Positions 1 to 7,796 of a DNA stretch of 15,396 bases are shown piece after piece. Position 1 is the first letter of the stretch, and the number at the start of each line of letters is the position of its first letter. The stretch is from CAYPEL01 sp964409635 (lineage in GTDB: Bacteria; Pseudomonadota; Gammaproteobacteria; DSM-19610). The DNA lies in assembly GCA_964409635.1 (NCBI GenBank), contig CAYPEL010000055.1, positions 1 through 15,396 of the forward strand, written 5' to 3'. The position numbers and the translations under genes were made by a program. The notes beneath the pieces are model-generated. The model was not told where the DNA came from and did no database searches. It worked only from the letters and a program-made list of their open reading frames with translations.

Positions 1-1
1 A

Positions 2-1540
2 GGCCCTGCGCTGACGGGAAAAAAAGTTGCCATTATTGGTGGCGGCCCTGCTGGCCTGGCGGCCGCTTATCAGTTGCGGCGCCGTGGTATTGCATCAACT
101 GTGTTTGATGATCACGAAGAACTGGGCGGCATGTTTCGCTACGGCATCCCGGGTTATCGTACCCCGCGCCAAGTACTGGATCATGAAATCCAGCGCATCG
201 TTGACATGGGTGATGTCGAAATCAAACTCAACACCCGCATTGGCACGGACATCAGTGTAGAGCAGTTGGAAAAAGACTACGACGCCGTGCTCTGGGCCAT
301 TGGCTGTAAAGCCGGCCGCAACCTGCCGGTGCCCGGTGCCGATGCGCCCAACTGTGTATCCGGCGTCCAGTTCCTCGAAGCCTTTAACAAGGGCACCATG
401 AAAGTGACCGCTTCCAAGGTGGTTTGTGTGGGTGGTGGTGATACCTCTATCGACGTGGTTTCTGTTGCCCGCCGCCTCGGTAAGATCAAGGCCACGCATC
501 CTAAAGATAATCAGGATCAGGCTGAGGCCGTGGTGCTGGGTTATGTAACACACGATACTATTGATATTGCCCAGCGGGAAGGCGCAGAAGTCACCCTGAC
601 TTCACTGTTTACAAAAGACAACATGACTGCCGCAGAACACGAAGTTATGGATGCCTTGCAGGAAGGTGTCACCATTCTTGACGGTGTCTTGCCTATAGAA
701 GTGATCGTTGGCGATGATGGCCGTGCAACCGGCCTAAAGATTGCTAAATGCGAATTTGATGGCAATACACCAAAACCTATTGAAGGCACCGAGCAAATTA
801 TTGAAGCGGATCTGATTGTGTCTGCTATCGGTCAGGGCGGCGACATGCAAGGTGTTGAAGCATTTGATAATGGCCGCGGGCTGATTGATGCCGACAAGTA
901 CTATCAGGTTCCCAATAAACCCGGTCATTTTGTAGCAGGCGATATCGTTCGGCCTCATCTTCTGACCACCGCTATCGGTCAGGCATCAATAGCGGCTGAA
1001 TCAATCGAACACTACCTGAATCAGGAAGACCAGAAGAAACGTCCAAAAGTTGATAAGCATCACTTCTCGCTAATCGACAAACTGCACGAAGCAGGTCTGG
1101 ATCCTGCGGATTATACCCAGGGCGAAACCCGTGGCAGCGATTCCGGAAAGTTTGCTATCCACAATTACGAAGACCGATCAAAACACGAAGTCATTTCTGC
1201 CGACGAACTCTTTCTCGGTCACTTCCAGTTCACACCGCGAATTAAACGCAAGGAAGTGGTACCCACGGCTGACGAAGTGCTGGATCATTTCGAAGAACGC
1301 GTTATCGGTTTAAATGACGATGAAGCGGTTTCAGAAGCGGAACGCTGCATGAGTTGCGGCATGTGTTTTGAGTGTGACAACTGCGTGATTTACTGCCCTC
1401 AGGATGCCGTATTCCGTGTCAATAAAGACGAGCACACCACGGGCCGTTATGTCGACACTGACTATACCAAATGTATCGGTTGCCATATTTGTGCAGATGT
1501 TTGTCCTACTGGCTATATTGATATGGCGCTTGGCGAATAG
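2..1540 (+). CDS. dsrL: DsrL, iron-sulfur flavoprotein NAD(P)H oxidoreductase of the rDsr pathway (5' partial)
   Basis: The reading frame is open from base 2, so the gene starts upstream; Met codons at 27 or 74 are not the real start. 512 residues are visible and the N-terminal Fe-S region expected for this GltD-like family is missing. Near the start is an FAD Rossmann motif (IIGGGPAGLAAAYQL). A second dinucleotide motif, VGGGDTSIDVVSVARRLG, lies at about 419-481 and should bind NAD(P)H. The C-terminus carries two ferredoxin-type [4Fe-4S] motifs, CMSCGMCFECDNCVIYCP (from 1346) and CIGCHICADVCP (from 1472). In sulfur oxidisers DsrL is known to accept electrons from DsrAB sulfur oxidation and reduce NAD(P)+ in the cytoplasm. 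The gene is followed after 18 nt by dsrJ, as in the classical dsr operon. That context separates it from ordinary glutamate synthase small subunits. Confidence 0.93.
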   Translation, partial: GPALTGKKVAIIGGGPAGLAAAYQLRRRGIASTVFDDHEELGGMFRYGIPGYRTPRQVLDHEIQRIVDMGDVEIKLNTRIGTDISVEQLEKDYDAVLWAIGCKAGRNLPVPGADAPNCVSGVQFLEAFNKGTMKVTASKVVCVGGGDTSIDVVSVARRLGKIKATHPKDNQDQAEAVVLGYVTHDTIDIAQREGAEVTLTSLFTKDNMTAAEHEVMDALQEGVTILDGVLPIEVIVGDDGRATGLKIAKCEFDGNTPKPIEGTEQIIEADLIVSAIGQGGDMQGVEAFDNGRGLIDADKYYQVPNKPGHFVAGDIVRPHLLTTAIGQASIAAESIEHYLNQEDQKKRPKVDKHHFSLIDKLHEAGLDPADYTQGETRGSDSGKFAIHNYEDRSKHEVISADELFLGHFQFTPRIKRKEVVPTADEVLDHFEERVIGLNDDEAVSEAERCMSCGMCFECDNCVIYCPQDAVFRVNKDEHTTGRYVDTDYTKCIGCHICADVCPTGYIDMALGE

Positions 1541-1558
1541 CCGGAATTATTCTAAAAA

Positions 1559-2080
1559 ATGAATTTGGAAACGCTATTCAGCCGCATCAGTGGCGTACTG
1601 CTCATTGCCTTCCTGGCTTACCCCCTGACAGTATTGGCTGGGGGTGCACTGCCCTTCTCAGACCTGGAGCTTCCGGAATCCAGCGCGCAGTTCAGTGCTA
1701 CCCAGCAATGCGTCGAGCCGGAAGATGAAATGAAAGTCAATCACATGAACTATATTCTTCATCAACGCGACGCAACAGTCTACGAAGGTATCCGTACCCG
1801 GCAGTACGCACTGGAAGAATGTATCAACTGCCATGCATCTAAAGATGCAAATGGTGAGTACATACGGGTCGAGGATTCGCGCCATTTCTGCGCCGCTTGT
1901 CATATCTATACGGCCACTAATATTGACTGTTTCCAATGCCACGCCGATGTGCCGGTTCGAGCATCAAGCATGCCAAATTTACAATCGAGCAATGCACCAC
2001 ATCACAAACAGGCGGTGCAAAAGTCCCCGCTTTCCTCTAAAACGCTTCAGCTACTTGCCGCGGAGGTAAAGCCGCAATGA
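1559..2080 (+). CDS. dsrJ: DsrJ, periplasmic triheme cytochrome c of the DsrMKJOP complex
   Basis: The 173-residue protein begins with a signal-peptide-like or anchoring hydrophobic segment (about residues 12-28, ending LTVLAGG). It has exactly three haem c motifs: CINCH (88-92), CAACH (111-115) and CFQCH (124-128). This is the haem count of DsrJ. In the A. vinosum protein one haem has an unusual His/Cys ligation by a cysteine N-terminal to the haem motifs. The only cysteine here in that position is Cys51 (in TQQCVEP), so it is the candidate ligand. The protein should carry electrons on the periplasmic face of the complex with DsrO and DsrP. The start is the first ATG after dsrL, but it has no strong Shine-Dalgarno. 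The stop overlaps the dsrO start by ATGA, which indicates translational coupling. Confidence 0.95.
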   Translation: MNLETLFSRISGVLLIAFLAYPLTVLAGGALPFSDLELPESSAQFSATQQCVEPEDEMKVNHMNYILHQRDATVYEGIRTRQYALEECINCHASKDANGEYIRVEDSRHFCAACHIYTATNIDCFQCHADVPVRASSMPNLQSSNAPHHKQAVQKSPLSSKTLQLLAAEVKPQ

Positions 2081-2844
2081 GCGAAAAACCTAACGAAATC
2101 GATCAATACCGGCGCCGTTTTCTGACCCAGGCCAGCGCAGCTGCTGCAGCGGCCAGTATTGCACCCGGTGTTTTCCTGACAACGCCTGCGGCAGCTAAAT
2201 CAGCTGACCAAAGCGTTACCGGCGATAAACGCTGGGGCATACTCATCGACACGCACAAATGTGCCAATGGTTGCAATGCCTGCGTATCAGCCTGCGAAGA
2301 AGAAAATGGCTGGGGTAGCGCCAATTTATCCGAAAGCCAATCGGATGAAACCCAAAAAGCCCAATGGATTCGCAAAGTCAGCCTGAAAGAAAAAGCCACC
2401 GGTCATGTCGTTAGTCTGCCTTTGATGTGTCTGCACTGCGAAACAGCCCCCTGTGTCGATGTCTGCCCAACCGGTGCTTCGTTCAAACGCGTAGACGGCA
2501 TCGTGCTGGTCGACAAGCACATCTGTATCGGCTGCCGTTACTGCATGATGGCCTGCCCGTATAAAGCGCGCAGCTTCATCCACGAAGACCTTAAAGATCA
2601 GAAGCCCTGGGCGCCGCGCGGCAAAGGCACCGTTGAAAGCTGTACGATGTGTGTTCACCGGGTTGATAAAGGCGGTACTCCCGCCTGTGTAGAAGCCTGT
2701 AACGCAGAAAACCACCAAGCCATGTTCTTCGGCGACCTGTACGACGAGAACAGCGAAATTTCCCAACAATTGCGCGAGCATGGCGGCCAGCAGATTCGCG
2801 CCGACCTGGGGCTGAATACCGGCGTCCGCTACCGCGGCCTCTAA
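2077..2844 (+). CDS. dsrO: DsrO, Tat-exported periplasmic ferredoxin-like iron-sulfur protein
   Basis: This is a 255-residue protein of the NrfC/HybA/DmsB type. A twin-arginine signal is visible: RRRFL at residues 12-16, then an Ala-rich hydrophobic stretch ending in TPAAAKS, so a folded, cluster-loaded protein is exported. Four groups of cysteines fit four cubane clusters: CANGCNACVSAC, CLHCETAPCVDVCP, CIGCRYCMMACP, and CTMCVHR followed by CVEAC. In the DsrMKJOP complex DsrO wires the DsrJ haems to the membrane quinone module DsrP. The start at 2077 overlaps the dsrJ stop by 4 nt and has a GGAGG-like ribosome site about 12 nt upstream, within dsrJ. dsrP follows after 26 nt. Confidence 0.95.
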   Translation: MSEKPNEIDQYRRRFLTQASAAAAAASIAPGVFLTTPAAAKSADQSVTGDKRWGILIDTHKCANGCNACVSACEEENGWGSANLSESQSDETQKAQWIRKVSLKEKATGHVVSLPLMCLHCETAPCVDVCPTGASFKRVDGIVLVDKHICIGCRYCMMACPYKARSFIHEDLKDQKPWAPRGKGTVESCTMCVHRVDKGGTPACVEACNAENHQAMFFGDLYDENSEISQQLREHGGQQIRADLGLNTGVRYRGL

Positions 2845-2870
2845 TTAACTAACAAGTCTTACAATCGATC

Positions 2871-4085
2871 ATGAAACTAGAACTGACTTATCGGGAAACC
2901 GAAGGTAAAAGCGCTGGATTCTGGGTTCTGCTGGGCGGGCTTGGACTGCTGCTGGCACTGGCACTGGGTGCAACGCTGCACATGGAGCATGAGGGCCACC
3001 ATGTCACCGGCATGTCCAACCAGATTATCTGGGGTATGCCACACGTGTTTGCTATTTTCCTGATTGTCGCCGCTTCCGGCGCTTTAAATGTAGCCTCCAT
3101 CGGTACGGTTTTTGGCAAGACACTTTACAAACCACTAGGCCGCTTATCGGCTTTGCTCGCAATGGCCTTACTGATGGGCGGTCTTGCCGTATTGGTGCTC
3201 GACCTCGGCCGCCCTGACCGGCTAATCGTGGCGATGACCTACTACAATTTCAAATCCATCTTCGCCTGGAACATCATCCTCTATACAGGGTTCCTGGTCG
3301 TCACCGGTATCTACCTGTGGATGATGATGGAAAGGAAGATGAACAAGTACTACAAGCCTGCCGGTTATGTAGCCTTTGTTTGGCGCCTGATCCTGACCAC
3401 CGGTACCGGCTCCATTTTCGGCTTTCTGGTTGCGAGACAGGCCTATGACGCCGCCCTGCTGGCGCCGATGTTTGTCATTATGTCCTTTGCTTACGGTCTT
3501 GCCGTCTTTATCCTGGTACTGATGGCAACTTATAAATGGACCGAACGCCCACTAGGTGATGTCATTCTCTATCGTCTGAAAAATCTGCTCGGCGTCTTTA
3601 TCGCCGCCGTACTCTACTTTGTATTGGTTTACCATCTCGCCGGCCTATACGCGACTGAACACCATGGGGTTCAAGCCTTCTTACTCATGGATGGTGGTAT
3701 CTACACCAAGTTATTCTGGATCGTACAAATCGGACTTGGCAGTCTGCTGCCGATGGCAATGATTTATCACCCAACAATTGGCAAATCACGCCCGGCAATT
3801 ATTGCCGCCTGTGTGCTGGTGATCATCGGCGCCTTTGCTCAACTCTATATTATCTTGATTGGCGGTCAAGCCTACCCATTGCTGATGTTTCCTGGTTATG
3901 AAGTCATCGAAAGTTCGTTCTTCGATGCTGGCGTTAGCACTTACTCACCCAGCATCTGGGAAATCATGTTGGGTATAGGTGGTGTCGCGCTTGCCATGTT
4001 GATCGTTACCATAGCCGTACGTGTGTTACGTTTTCTGCCTGAATCATTAGATGATACAACTATCGATCCACACGCTTCTAAGTAG
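2871..4085 (+). CDS. dsrP: DsrP, NrfD-family integral membrane quinone-interacting subunit
   Basis: The 404-residue protein is very hydrophobic. About ten membrane spans can be drawn, for example near residues 17-37, 53-75, 91-112, 130-152, 197-217, 237-258, 309-330 and 362-386. The VLDLGRPDR segment after the third span matches the conserved DLGRP signature of the NrfD/PsrC family. DsrP is the membrane partner of DsrO and is thought to exchange electrons with the quinone pool. The Lys/Arg/Glu-rich N-terminus (MKLELTYRETEGK) fits a cytoplasmic start, and ATG 2871 gives a family-typical length. Its stop codon TAG lies inside a REP-like GTAG hairpin, after which dsrN begins 66 nt downstream. 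Confidence 0.94.
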   Translation: MKLELTYRETEGKSAGFWVLLGGLGLLLALALGATLHMEHEGHHVTGMSNQIIWGMPHVFAIFLIVAASGALNVASIGTVFGKTLYKPLGRLSALLAMALLMGGLAVLVLDLGRPDRLIVAMTYYNFKSIFAWNIILYTGFLVVTGIYLWMMMERKMNKYYKPAGYVAFVWRLILTTGTGSIFGFLVARQAYDAALLAPMFVIMSFAYGLAVFILVLMATYKWTERPLGDVILYRLKNLLGVFIAAVLYFVLVYHLAGLYATEHHGVQAFLLMDGGIYTKLFWIVQIGLGSLLPMAMIYHPTIGKSRPAIIAACVLVIIGAFAQLYIILIGGQAYPLLMFPGYEVIESSFFDAGVSTYSPSIWEIMLGIGGVALAMLIVTIAVRVLRFLPESLDDTTIDPHASK

Positions 4086-4114
4086 GTTGGGCTGAGGCAC
4101 GAAGCCCAACCTGC
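4082..4114. repeat. REP-like palindrome with 5' GTAG
   Basis: GTAG at 4082-4085 starts an imperfect palindrome. Arm AGGTTGGGCT (4084-4093) pairs perfectly with AGCCCAACCT (4103-4112) across a 9-nt loop (GAGGCACGA). One G-T wobble and one more G-C pair extend the stem to 12. The GTAG lead with a GC-rich imperfect hairpin fits bacterial REP elements mobilised by RAYT (TnpA-REP) transposases. The family assignment is from memory, not a search. The element covers the dsrP stop codon. No U tract follows, so it is unlikely to be an intrinsic terminator, but it could stabilise the upstream mRNA or lower expression of dsrN. Confidence 0.7.
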
Positions 4115-4151
4115 GACCAATCTCAGCATCTTCCTGGCGTGAACATTTAAC

Positions 4152-5540
4152 ATGTCCCGGATCTACATTTCCGCCGCGCATAAATCTTCTGGCAAGACCA
4201 TGGTTGCACTCGGCCTGTGTGCCGCGTACCAACAGCAAGGCCTCATAGTACAACCCTTCAAGAAAGGCCCCGATTATATTGACCCCATGTGGCTCGGGCG
4301 TGCCGCCGGTCGAAGTTGTTATAATCTGGACTTCTACACCATGGCAGAAGATGAAATCACCGCTACCGTAAGCCGTAATACACAGGACACTGATATAACC
4401 CTTATCGAAGGCAACAAAGGTCTGTATGACGGCCTGGATCTGGACGGCAGCAACAGTAATGCCGCACTGGCAAAACTAATTGATACACCGGTTGTGCTGG
4501 TTCTGGACGCACGCGGCATGACCCGGGGTATTGCCCCATTGATACTGGGCTACCAGGCATTCGATGACAATATAAAAATCGCAGGCATCATTCTCAATCA
4601 ACTGGGTGGCAGCCGGCACGAAGCAAAATTGCGTGCTGTGATTGAACACTATACCGATGCCGTGGTGGTAGGCGCCGTATCACGCAACCCGGATCTGGAA
4701 ATCACCGAACGTCATTTGGGCCTTATCCCAAGCAATGAGAACCAACATGCAGATGCCTATATCAAGGCTATCAGCCAACAGATCAAAGACCAGGTAGACC
4801 TGGACGCTTTGCGAAAAATTGCCAGCAATACTAAACCACTGAAATTTTCTGCAACTGCGATTAATCATCAAGCTACGTCCTTGCCACCCCTGAATATTGG
4901 CATAGCACAAGATTCCGCATTCGGTTTTTACTATGCAGATGACCTCGATACATTTGAACAACACAACGCCAAACTGATCCCCGTGGATATGACCAGGGAT
5001 ACCTGCTTACCCAAAATAGACGGATTATTTATCGGCGGTGGTTTTCCGGAATCCTGGCTGCGAGAACTGGAAGCCAATAGCACCATGCGCCAATCAGTTG
5101 CTGAAGCGATAGCATGTGGTTTACCGGTCTATGCAGAATGTGGTGGCCTGATGTATCTATGCCGTAGCCTTAACTGGAATGACCAAGCTGGCAAGATGGC
5201 GGGGGTAATTCCAGCTGACTGCATGATGAATAAGCGTCCTCAGGGCCGGGGTTATGTCCGCATGCAGCAAACAGAAGCCTTTCCCTGGTCTATCCCGGAA
5301 AGCGGGCATGACATCGCTGCGCACGAATTTCATTATTCATCGCTGCAGAACCTCGAGTCACAATACCCGTTCGCTTACACAATGCTCCGGGGTACGGGAA
5401 TCGATGGACAAAATGACGGGATCATCTACAAGAACCTGTTAGCTAGCTATTGCCACCAACGGCATTCGCGGCAAAACCCATGGATCACACAATTTCTTAA
5501 ATTTGTTCAGGATTGCAAAAATAAAATAAGCAACACATAA
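4152..5540 (+). CDS. dsrN: DsrN, siroheme amidase (CbiA/CobB-like)
   Basis: This 462-residue protein resembles cobyrinic acid a,c-diamide synthase. The N-terminus has a P-loop, AAHKSSGKT (residues 8-16), and then the ATP-dependent synthetase domain with FKKGPDYIDP and LIEGNKGLYDG. The C-terminal half is a class I glutaminase domain with FIGGGFPE and the nucleophile Cys330 in YAECGGLMYLC. AHEFHYS probably supplies the histidine. In dsr clusters the family member DsrN amidates siroheme to make the siroamide cofactor of DsrAB, using glutamine and ATP in the cytoplasm. The location between dsrP and dsrR supports DsrN over a cobalamin enzyme, because no other cobalamin genes are near. ATG 4152 puts the P-loop at the usual place, though no clear Shine-Dalgarno is seen. 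Confidence 0.93.
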   Translation: MSRIYISAAHKSSGKTMVALGLCAAYQQQGLIVQPFKKGPDYIDPMWLGRAAGRSCYNLDFYTMAEDEITATVSRNTQDTDITLIEGNKGLYDGLDLDGSNSNAALAKLIDTPVVLVLDARGMTRGIAPLILGYQAFDDNIKIAGIILNQLGGSRHEAKLRAVIEHYTDAVVVGAVSRNPDLEITERHLGLIPSNENQHADAYIKAISQQIKDQVDLDALRKIASNTKPLKFSATAINHQATSLPPLNIGIAQDSAFGFYYADDLDTFEQHNAKLIPVDMTRDTCLPKIDGLFIGGGFPESWLRELEANSTMRQSVAEAIACGLPVYAECGGLMYLCRSLNWNDQAGKMAGVIPADCMMNKRPQGRGYVRMQQTEAFPWSIPESGHDIAAHEFHYSSLQNLESQYPFAYTMLRGTGIDGQNDGIIYKNLLASYCHQRHSRQNPWITQFLKFVQDCKNKISNT

Positions 5541-5638
5541 ATTATGGAATAACCCAAAACATAGATATTGAAATAGATACAAGGTGGCCTACCTCCTCAC
5601 GGAGTGAAAGCTTATTAATAAACAAGAGACTTGACACT

Positions 5639-5953
5639 ATGATCACAGTAACGCCAGAAGCCGCAAAACACATAAATCACTCTGCCAATCAGGGCGATAC
5701 ACCGGGCATGAAATTACGCATTGCCGCCAGCCGTAACGAGGACGGCAGCCTGCATTATGGGCTGGGTTTTGATGATTCAACCCTTGAAGGAGATCAAATA
5801 TTTACCTCGGAAGGTATCGATATTATCGTTGCCTCTTCCAGCCTGGGTCTCCTCACGGGCACAGTGATCGATTATGTCGAGTTGGAACCCGGCAAACATG
5901 AGGTTATCTTCATCAACCCAAATGATCCTTCACAGCAGAAAAAACCGGGCTGA
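5639..5953 (+). CDS. dsrR: DsrR, cysteine-free A-type (IscA-like) scaffold homologue
   Basis: The 104-residue protein has the HesB/IscA fold pattern: MITVTPEAAKHI at the start, then MKLRIA, YGLGFDD and a GIDIIVASSS segment. The whole protein contains no cysteine, so the three cluster-binding cysteines of true IscA are absent. This is the hallmark of DsrR, which in A. vinosum does not assemble Fe-S clusters and instead affects dsr gene expression after transcription. It lies 98 nt after dsrN, the expected place. A weak AAGAGA ribosome site lies about 10 nt upstream of the ATG. The gap before it holds two very short hairpins (4-bp stems near 5582-5594 and 5593-5604), too weak to call functional. 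Confidence 0.9.
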   Translation: MITVTPEAAKHINHSANQGDTPGMKLRIAASRNEDGSLHYGLGFDDSTLEGDQIFTSEGIDIIVASSSLGLLTGTVIDYVELEPGKHEVIFINPNDPSQQKKPG

Positions 5954-5968
5954 TTTATATAGTAATAA

Positions 5969-6050
5969 CTCAAATTTCGGAGTTCAGGTGATAGCAGTCA
6001 GTTTCAGAGCCAGGCGGTGTGGCGGACGCCACTGAACTCCGAAATTTGAG
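5969..6050. repeat. Perfect 19-bp inverted repeat enclosing 44 nt (possible MITE or hairpin)
   Basis: CTCAAATTTCGGAGTTCAG (5969-5987) is matched without error by its reverse complement at 6032-6050. The 44-nt interior contains a small TGGC-GGAC-GCCA hairpin (6020-6031). The hexamer AATAAC occurs at both ends (5964-5969 and 6052-6057). This could be a target-site duplication, although the copies are not placed symmetrically about the arms. No poly-T follows, so a standard Rho-independent terminator is not supported on the + strand. It lies between dsrR and the sensor kinase gene. The arms are real in the sequence; the MITE reading is inference. Confidence 0.85.
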
Positions 6051-6080
6051 GAATAACAATTCAGGCCTATTGGTTATTCC
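6050..6080. repeat. Secondary 8-bp inverted repeat upstream of the sensor kinase gene
   Basis: GGAATAAC (6050-6057) pairs with GTTATTCC (6073-6080) across a 15-nt loop. It directly abuts the larger palindrome and shares base 6050 with it. It may be an operator-like dyad or an RNA hairpin in front of the two-component genes. A TATATT hexamer (6107-6112) could be a -10 box, but no convincing -35 is found at the right distance. Confidence 0.4.
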
Positions 6081-6142
6081 GGCTGCGGCCTGGCCCTCTT
6101 CAGTGGTATATTGGCACCAGACGCCCAAATAATATATCCAGT

Positions 6143-7792
6143 ATGAATCCGGAAATTGTTACTTCACAGCAAAGCAAAACCAGCCAGGCTGAACCGCAGC
6201 CACGCTGGCGCTTGTTTCTGAGTTGGCCAAACTCTCGGCAATTTGCCGGTCTGCTCACACTGCTGGGCGGGATCCTGGTATTAACCGGCGCCATCAATCT
6301 TTGGTTTTTAATGACCAGTGATGAAGGCCACTGGCTTTACCTAACCAACAGCATCCTGCTTATTATAGGCATCCTGATTTTGAGTTATGCGGTGCATAGT
6401 GCACGCCGTGACCTGCTAAGCCCGTTGGCTGAACTAAGCAATTGGGCCGCGCGAATCCGTCAGGGAGATTTCCAAGCCCGGCTACCAGAAGCCAGTCAAC
6501 CTGAATTTCACAAACTCTACCGTGATATCAATACGCTCGGCGACCGCTTTGCAGAACTTTCACTGGATATGCAGTCGCAAGTTGAAAAACAAACCGACCG
6601 CATAAAACAGAAAACCAACTCCCTGGAAATACTTTACGATGTTGCCGCCAGCATAAATGCTGCCAGTGACCTCGATGACTTATTAACACGTTTTTTGCAT
6701 ACCCTCAAAGAAGTCGTCAATGCCCGGGCTGGCTCAGTCAGAATGCTTACCCACGATAACCACATGCGCTTAGTTGCGAGCACCGGGCTTGACTCGCATA
6801 TAGTTGAACAAGAAACACTGGTTGATATTGAGCGCTGCCTCTGCGGTAAAGCAGCCCGCGAAGGTGCCGTCCATACACTCAGCGATCTGAGCAGTTGTGG
6901 TGAATTTGCCGGGCGCTCGTTTTTTGGTGATGAAAAAATTGAAATGATTGCGGTACCCCTGCTCTACCGCGGTAAAACACTTGGCGTCTATAATTTGTTT
7001 ACCGAACAAACCGGCCTGGTGGAACGGGAGGATATGAAATCCCTGCTCACTAGTATCAGTCACCACCTGGGCATGGCCATCGAAAAATCCCGTCTCGACG
7101 AAGAGACAAACCTGTTATCCATTATGGAAGAACGCACCCGTATGGCGAATGAGTTGCACGATTCATTGGCTCAAAGTCTCGCCAGCTTGCGCTTCCAGGT
7201 GCGGGTACTCGATGAAACCCTGCATAGCGGCGATGAGTCCGAACTTTGGCATGTGTTGGAACGCATTGAAAACAGCCTGGATGAGGCCTATACGGAATTA
7301 CGGGAATTAATCGCGCACTTCCGCGCCCCGATCGACAAGCGCGGCCTCATTCCAGCAGTACAACAAGCTGTCGAACGATTCCGCCGTGATTCACAAATCA
7401 GTGCTTATTTGCAGCTGGAATGGGATAATAAACCGCTGCCTGCCGAAATTGAAATTCAGGTCCTGCGTATAATCCAGGAGGCGCTGGCTAATATACGCAA
7501 GCACAGCCAGGCCAACGCGGTGCGTGTAATCATGCGCTCTTTACCTGGCGGTGAATTCCTGGTGCTGGCGGAAGATGATGGTATCGGCATACAGGAAATT
7601 GACAGCGGCGGGCCGGGTGAGCATCTGGGTCTGAAAATTCTCAAAGAGCGTGCAGCGCGTATTGGTGGCACACTGCGCATCGAAAGTGAACCGGGGGAAG
7701 GTACTCGTGTTATTCTAAAATTCCACCGTCCAGACGAGCCTGTGGAGACATTACCGCGCTCAGTCGACGTAAGTATCCCACCAACAGTATGA
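6143..7792 (+). CDS. NarX/NreB-type membrane sensor histidine kinase with HAMP and GAF domains
   Basis: The 549-residue kinase has two membrane spans (about 34-57 and 68-85) with only about ten residues between them, so there is almost no periplasmic sensor. A HAMP region (about 86-140) and a short coiled coil lead to a GAF-like domain (about 170-315). This domain contains Cys232-Leu-Cys234 and Cys252. A HisKA_3 domain follows, with the phosphoacceptor His339 in ANELHDSLAQ. The ATPase domain has NIRKHSQA (N box), EDDGIGI and HLGLKILKERA. Sensing is therefore probably cytoplasmic. E. coli NarX is also known to have a cysteine cluster between HAMP and kinase core, but the periplasmic nitrate domain is missing here. 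The gene sits 189 nt after dsrR and 4 nt before its response regulator. No clear ribosome site precedes ATG 6143. The signal is unknown. Confidence 0.88.
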   Translation: MNPEIVTSQQSKTSQAEPQPRWRLFLSWPNSRQFAGLLTLLGGILVLTGAINLWFLMTSDEGHWLYLTNSILLIIGILILSYAVHSARRDLLSPLAELSNWAARIRQGDFQARLPEASQPEFHKLYRDINTLGDRFAELSLDMQSQVEKQTDRIKQKTNSLEILYDVAASINAASDLDDLLTRFLHTLKEVVNARAGSVRMLTHDNHMRLVASTGLDSHIVEQETLVDIERCLCGKAAREGAVHTLSDLSSCGEFAGRSFFGDEKIEMIAVPLLYRGKTLGVYNLFTEQTGLVEREDMKSLLTSISHHLGMAIEKSRLDEETNLLSIMEERTRMANELHDSLAQSLASLRFQVRVLDETLHSGDESELWHVLERIENSLDEAYTELRELIAHFRAPIDKRGLIPAVQQAVERFRRDSQISAYLQLEWDNKPLPAEIEIQVLRIIQEALANIRKHSQANAVRVIMRSLPGGEFLVLAEDDGIGIQEIDSGGPGEHLGLKILKERAARIGGTLRIESEPGEGTRVILKFHRPDEPVETLPRSVDVSIPPTV

Positions 7793-7796
7793 CTAA

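Noticed and set aside
74..76. ATG 74 as the start of dsrL
   Set aside because: The frame is open back to base 2 and encodes the FAD-binding Rossmann motif upstream of this Met.
95..553. 152-codon open frame on the minus strand inside dsrL
   Set aside because: It lies opposite a gene with clear FAD and NAD(P)H motifs, and its own translation shows no recognisable domain or ribosome site.
2326..2781. 151-codon minus-strand frame inside dsrO
   Set aside because: It overlaps the four cysteine motifs of dsrO on the opposite strand; no family features are visible.
6107..6112. TATATT as the -10 box of the two-component promoter
   Set aside because: No acceptable -35 lies 15-19 nt upstream, so I did not list it as a promoter.
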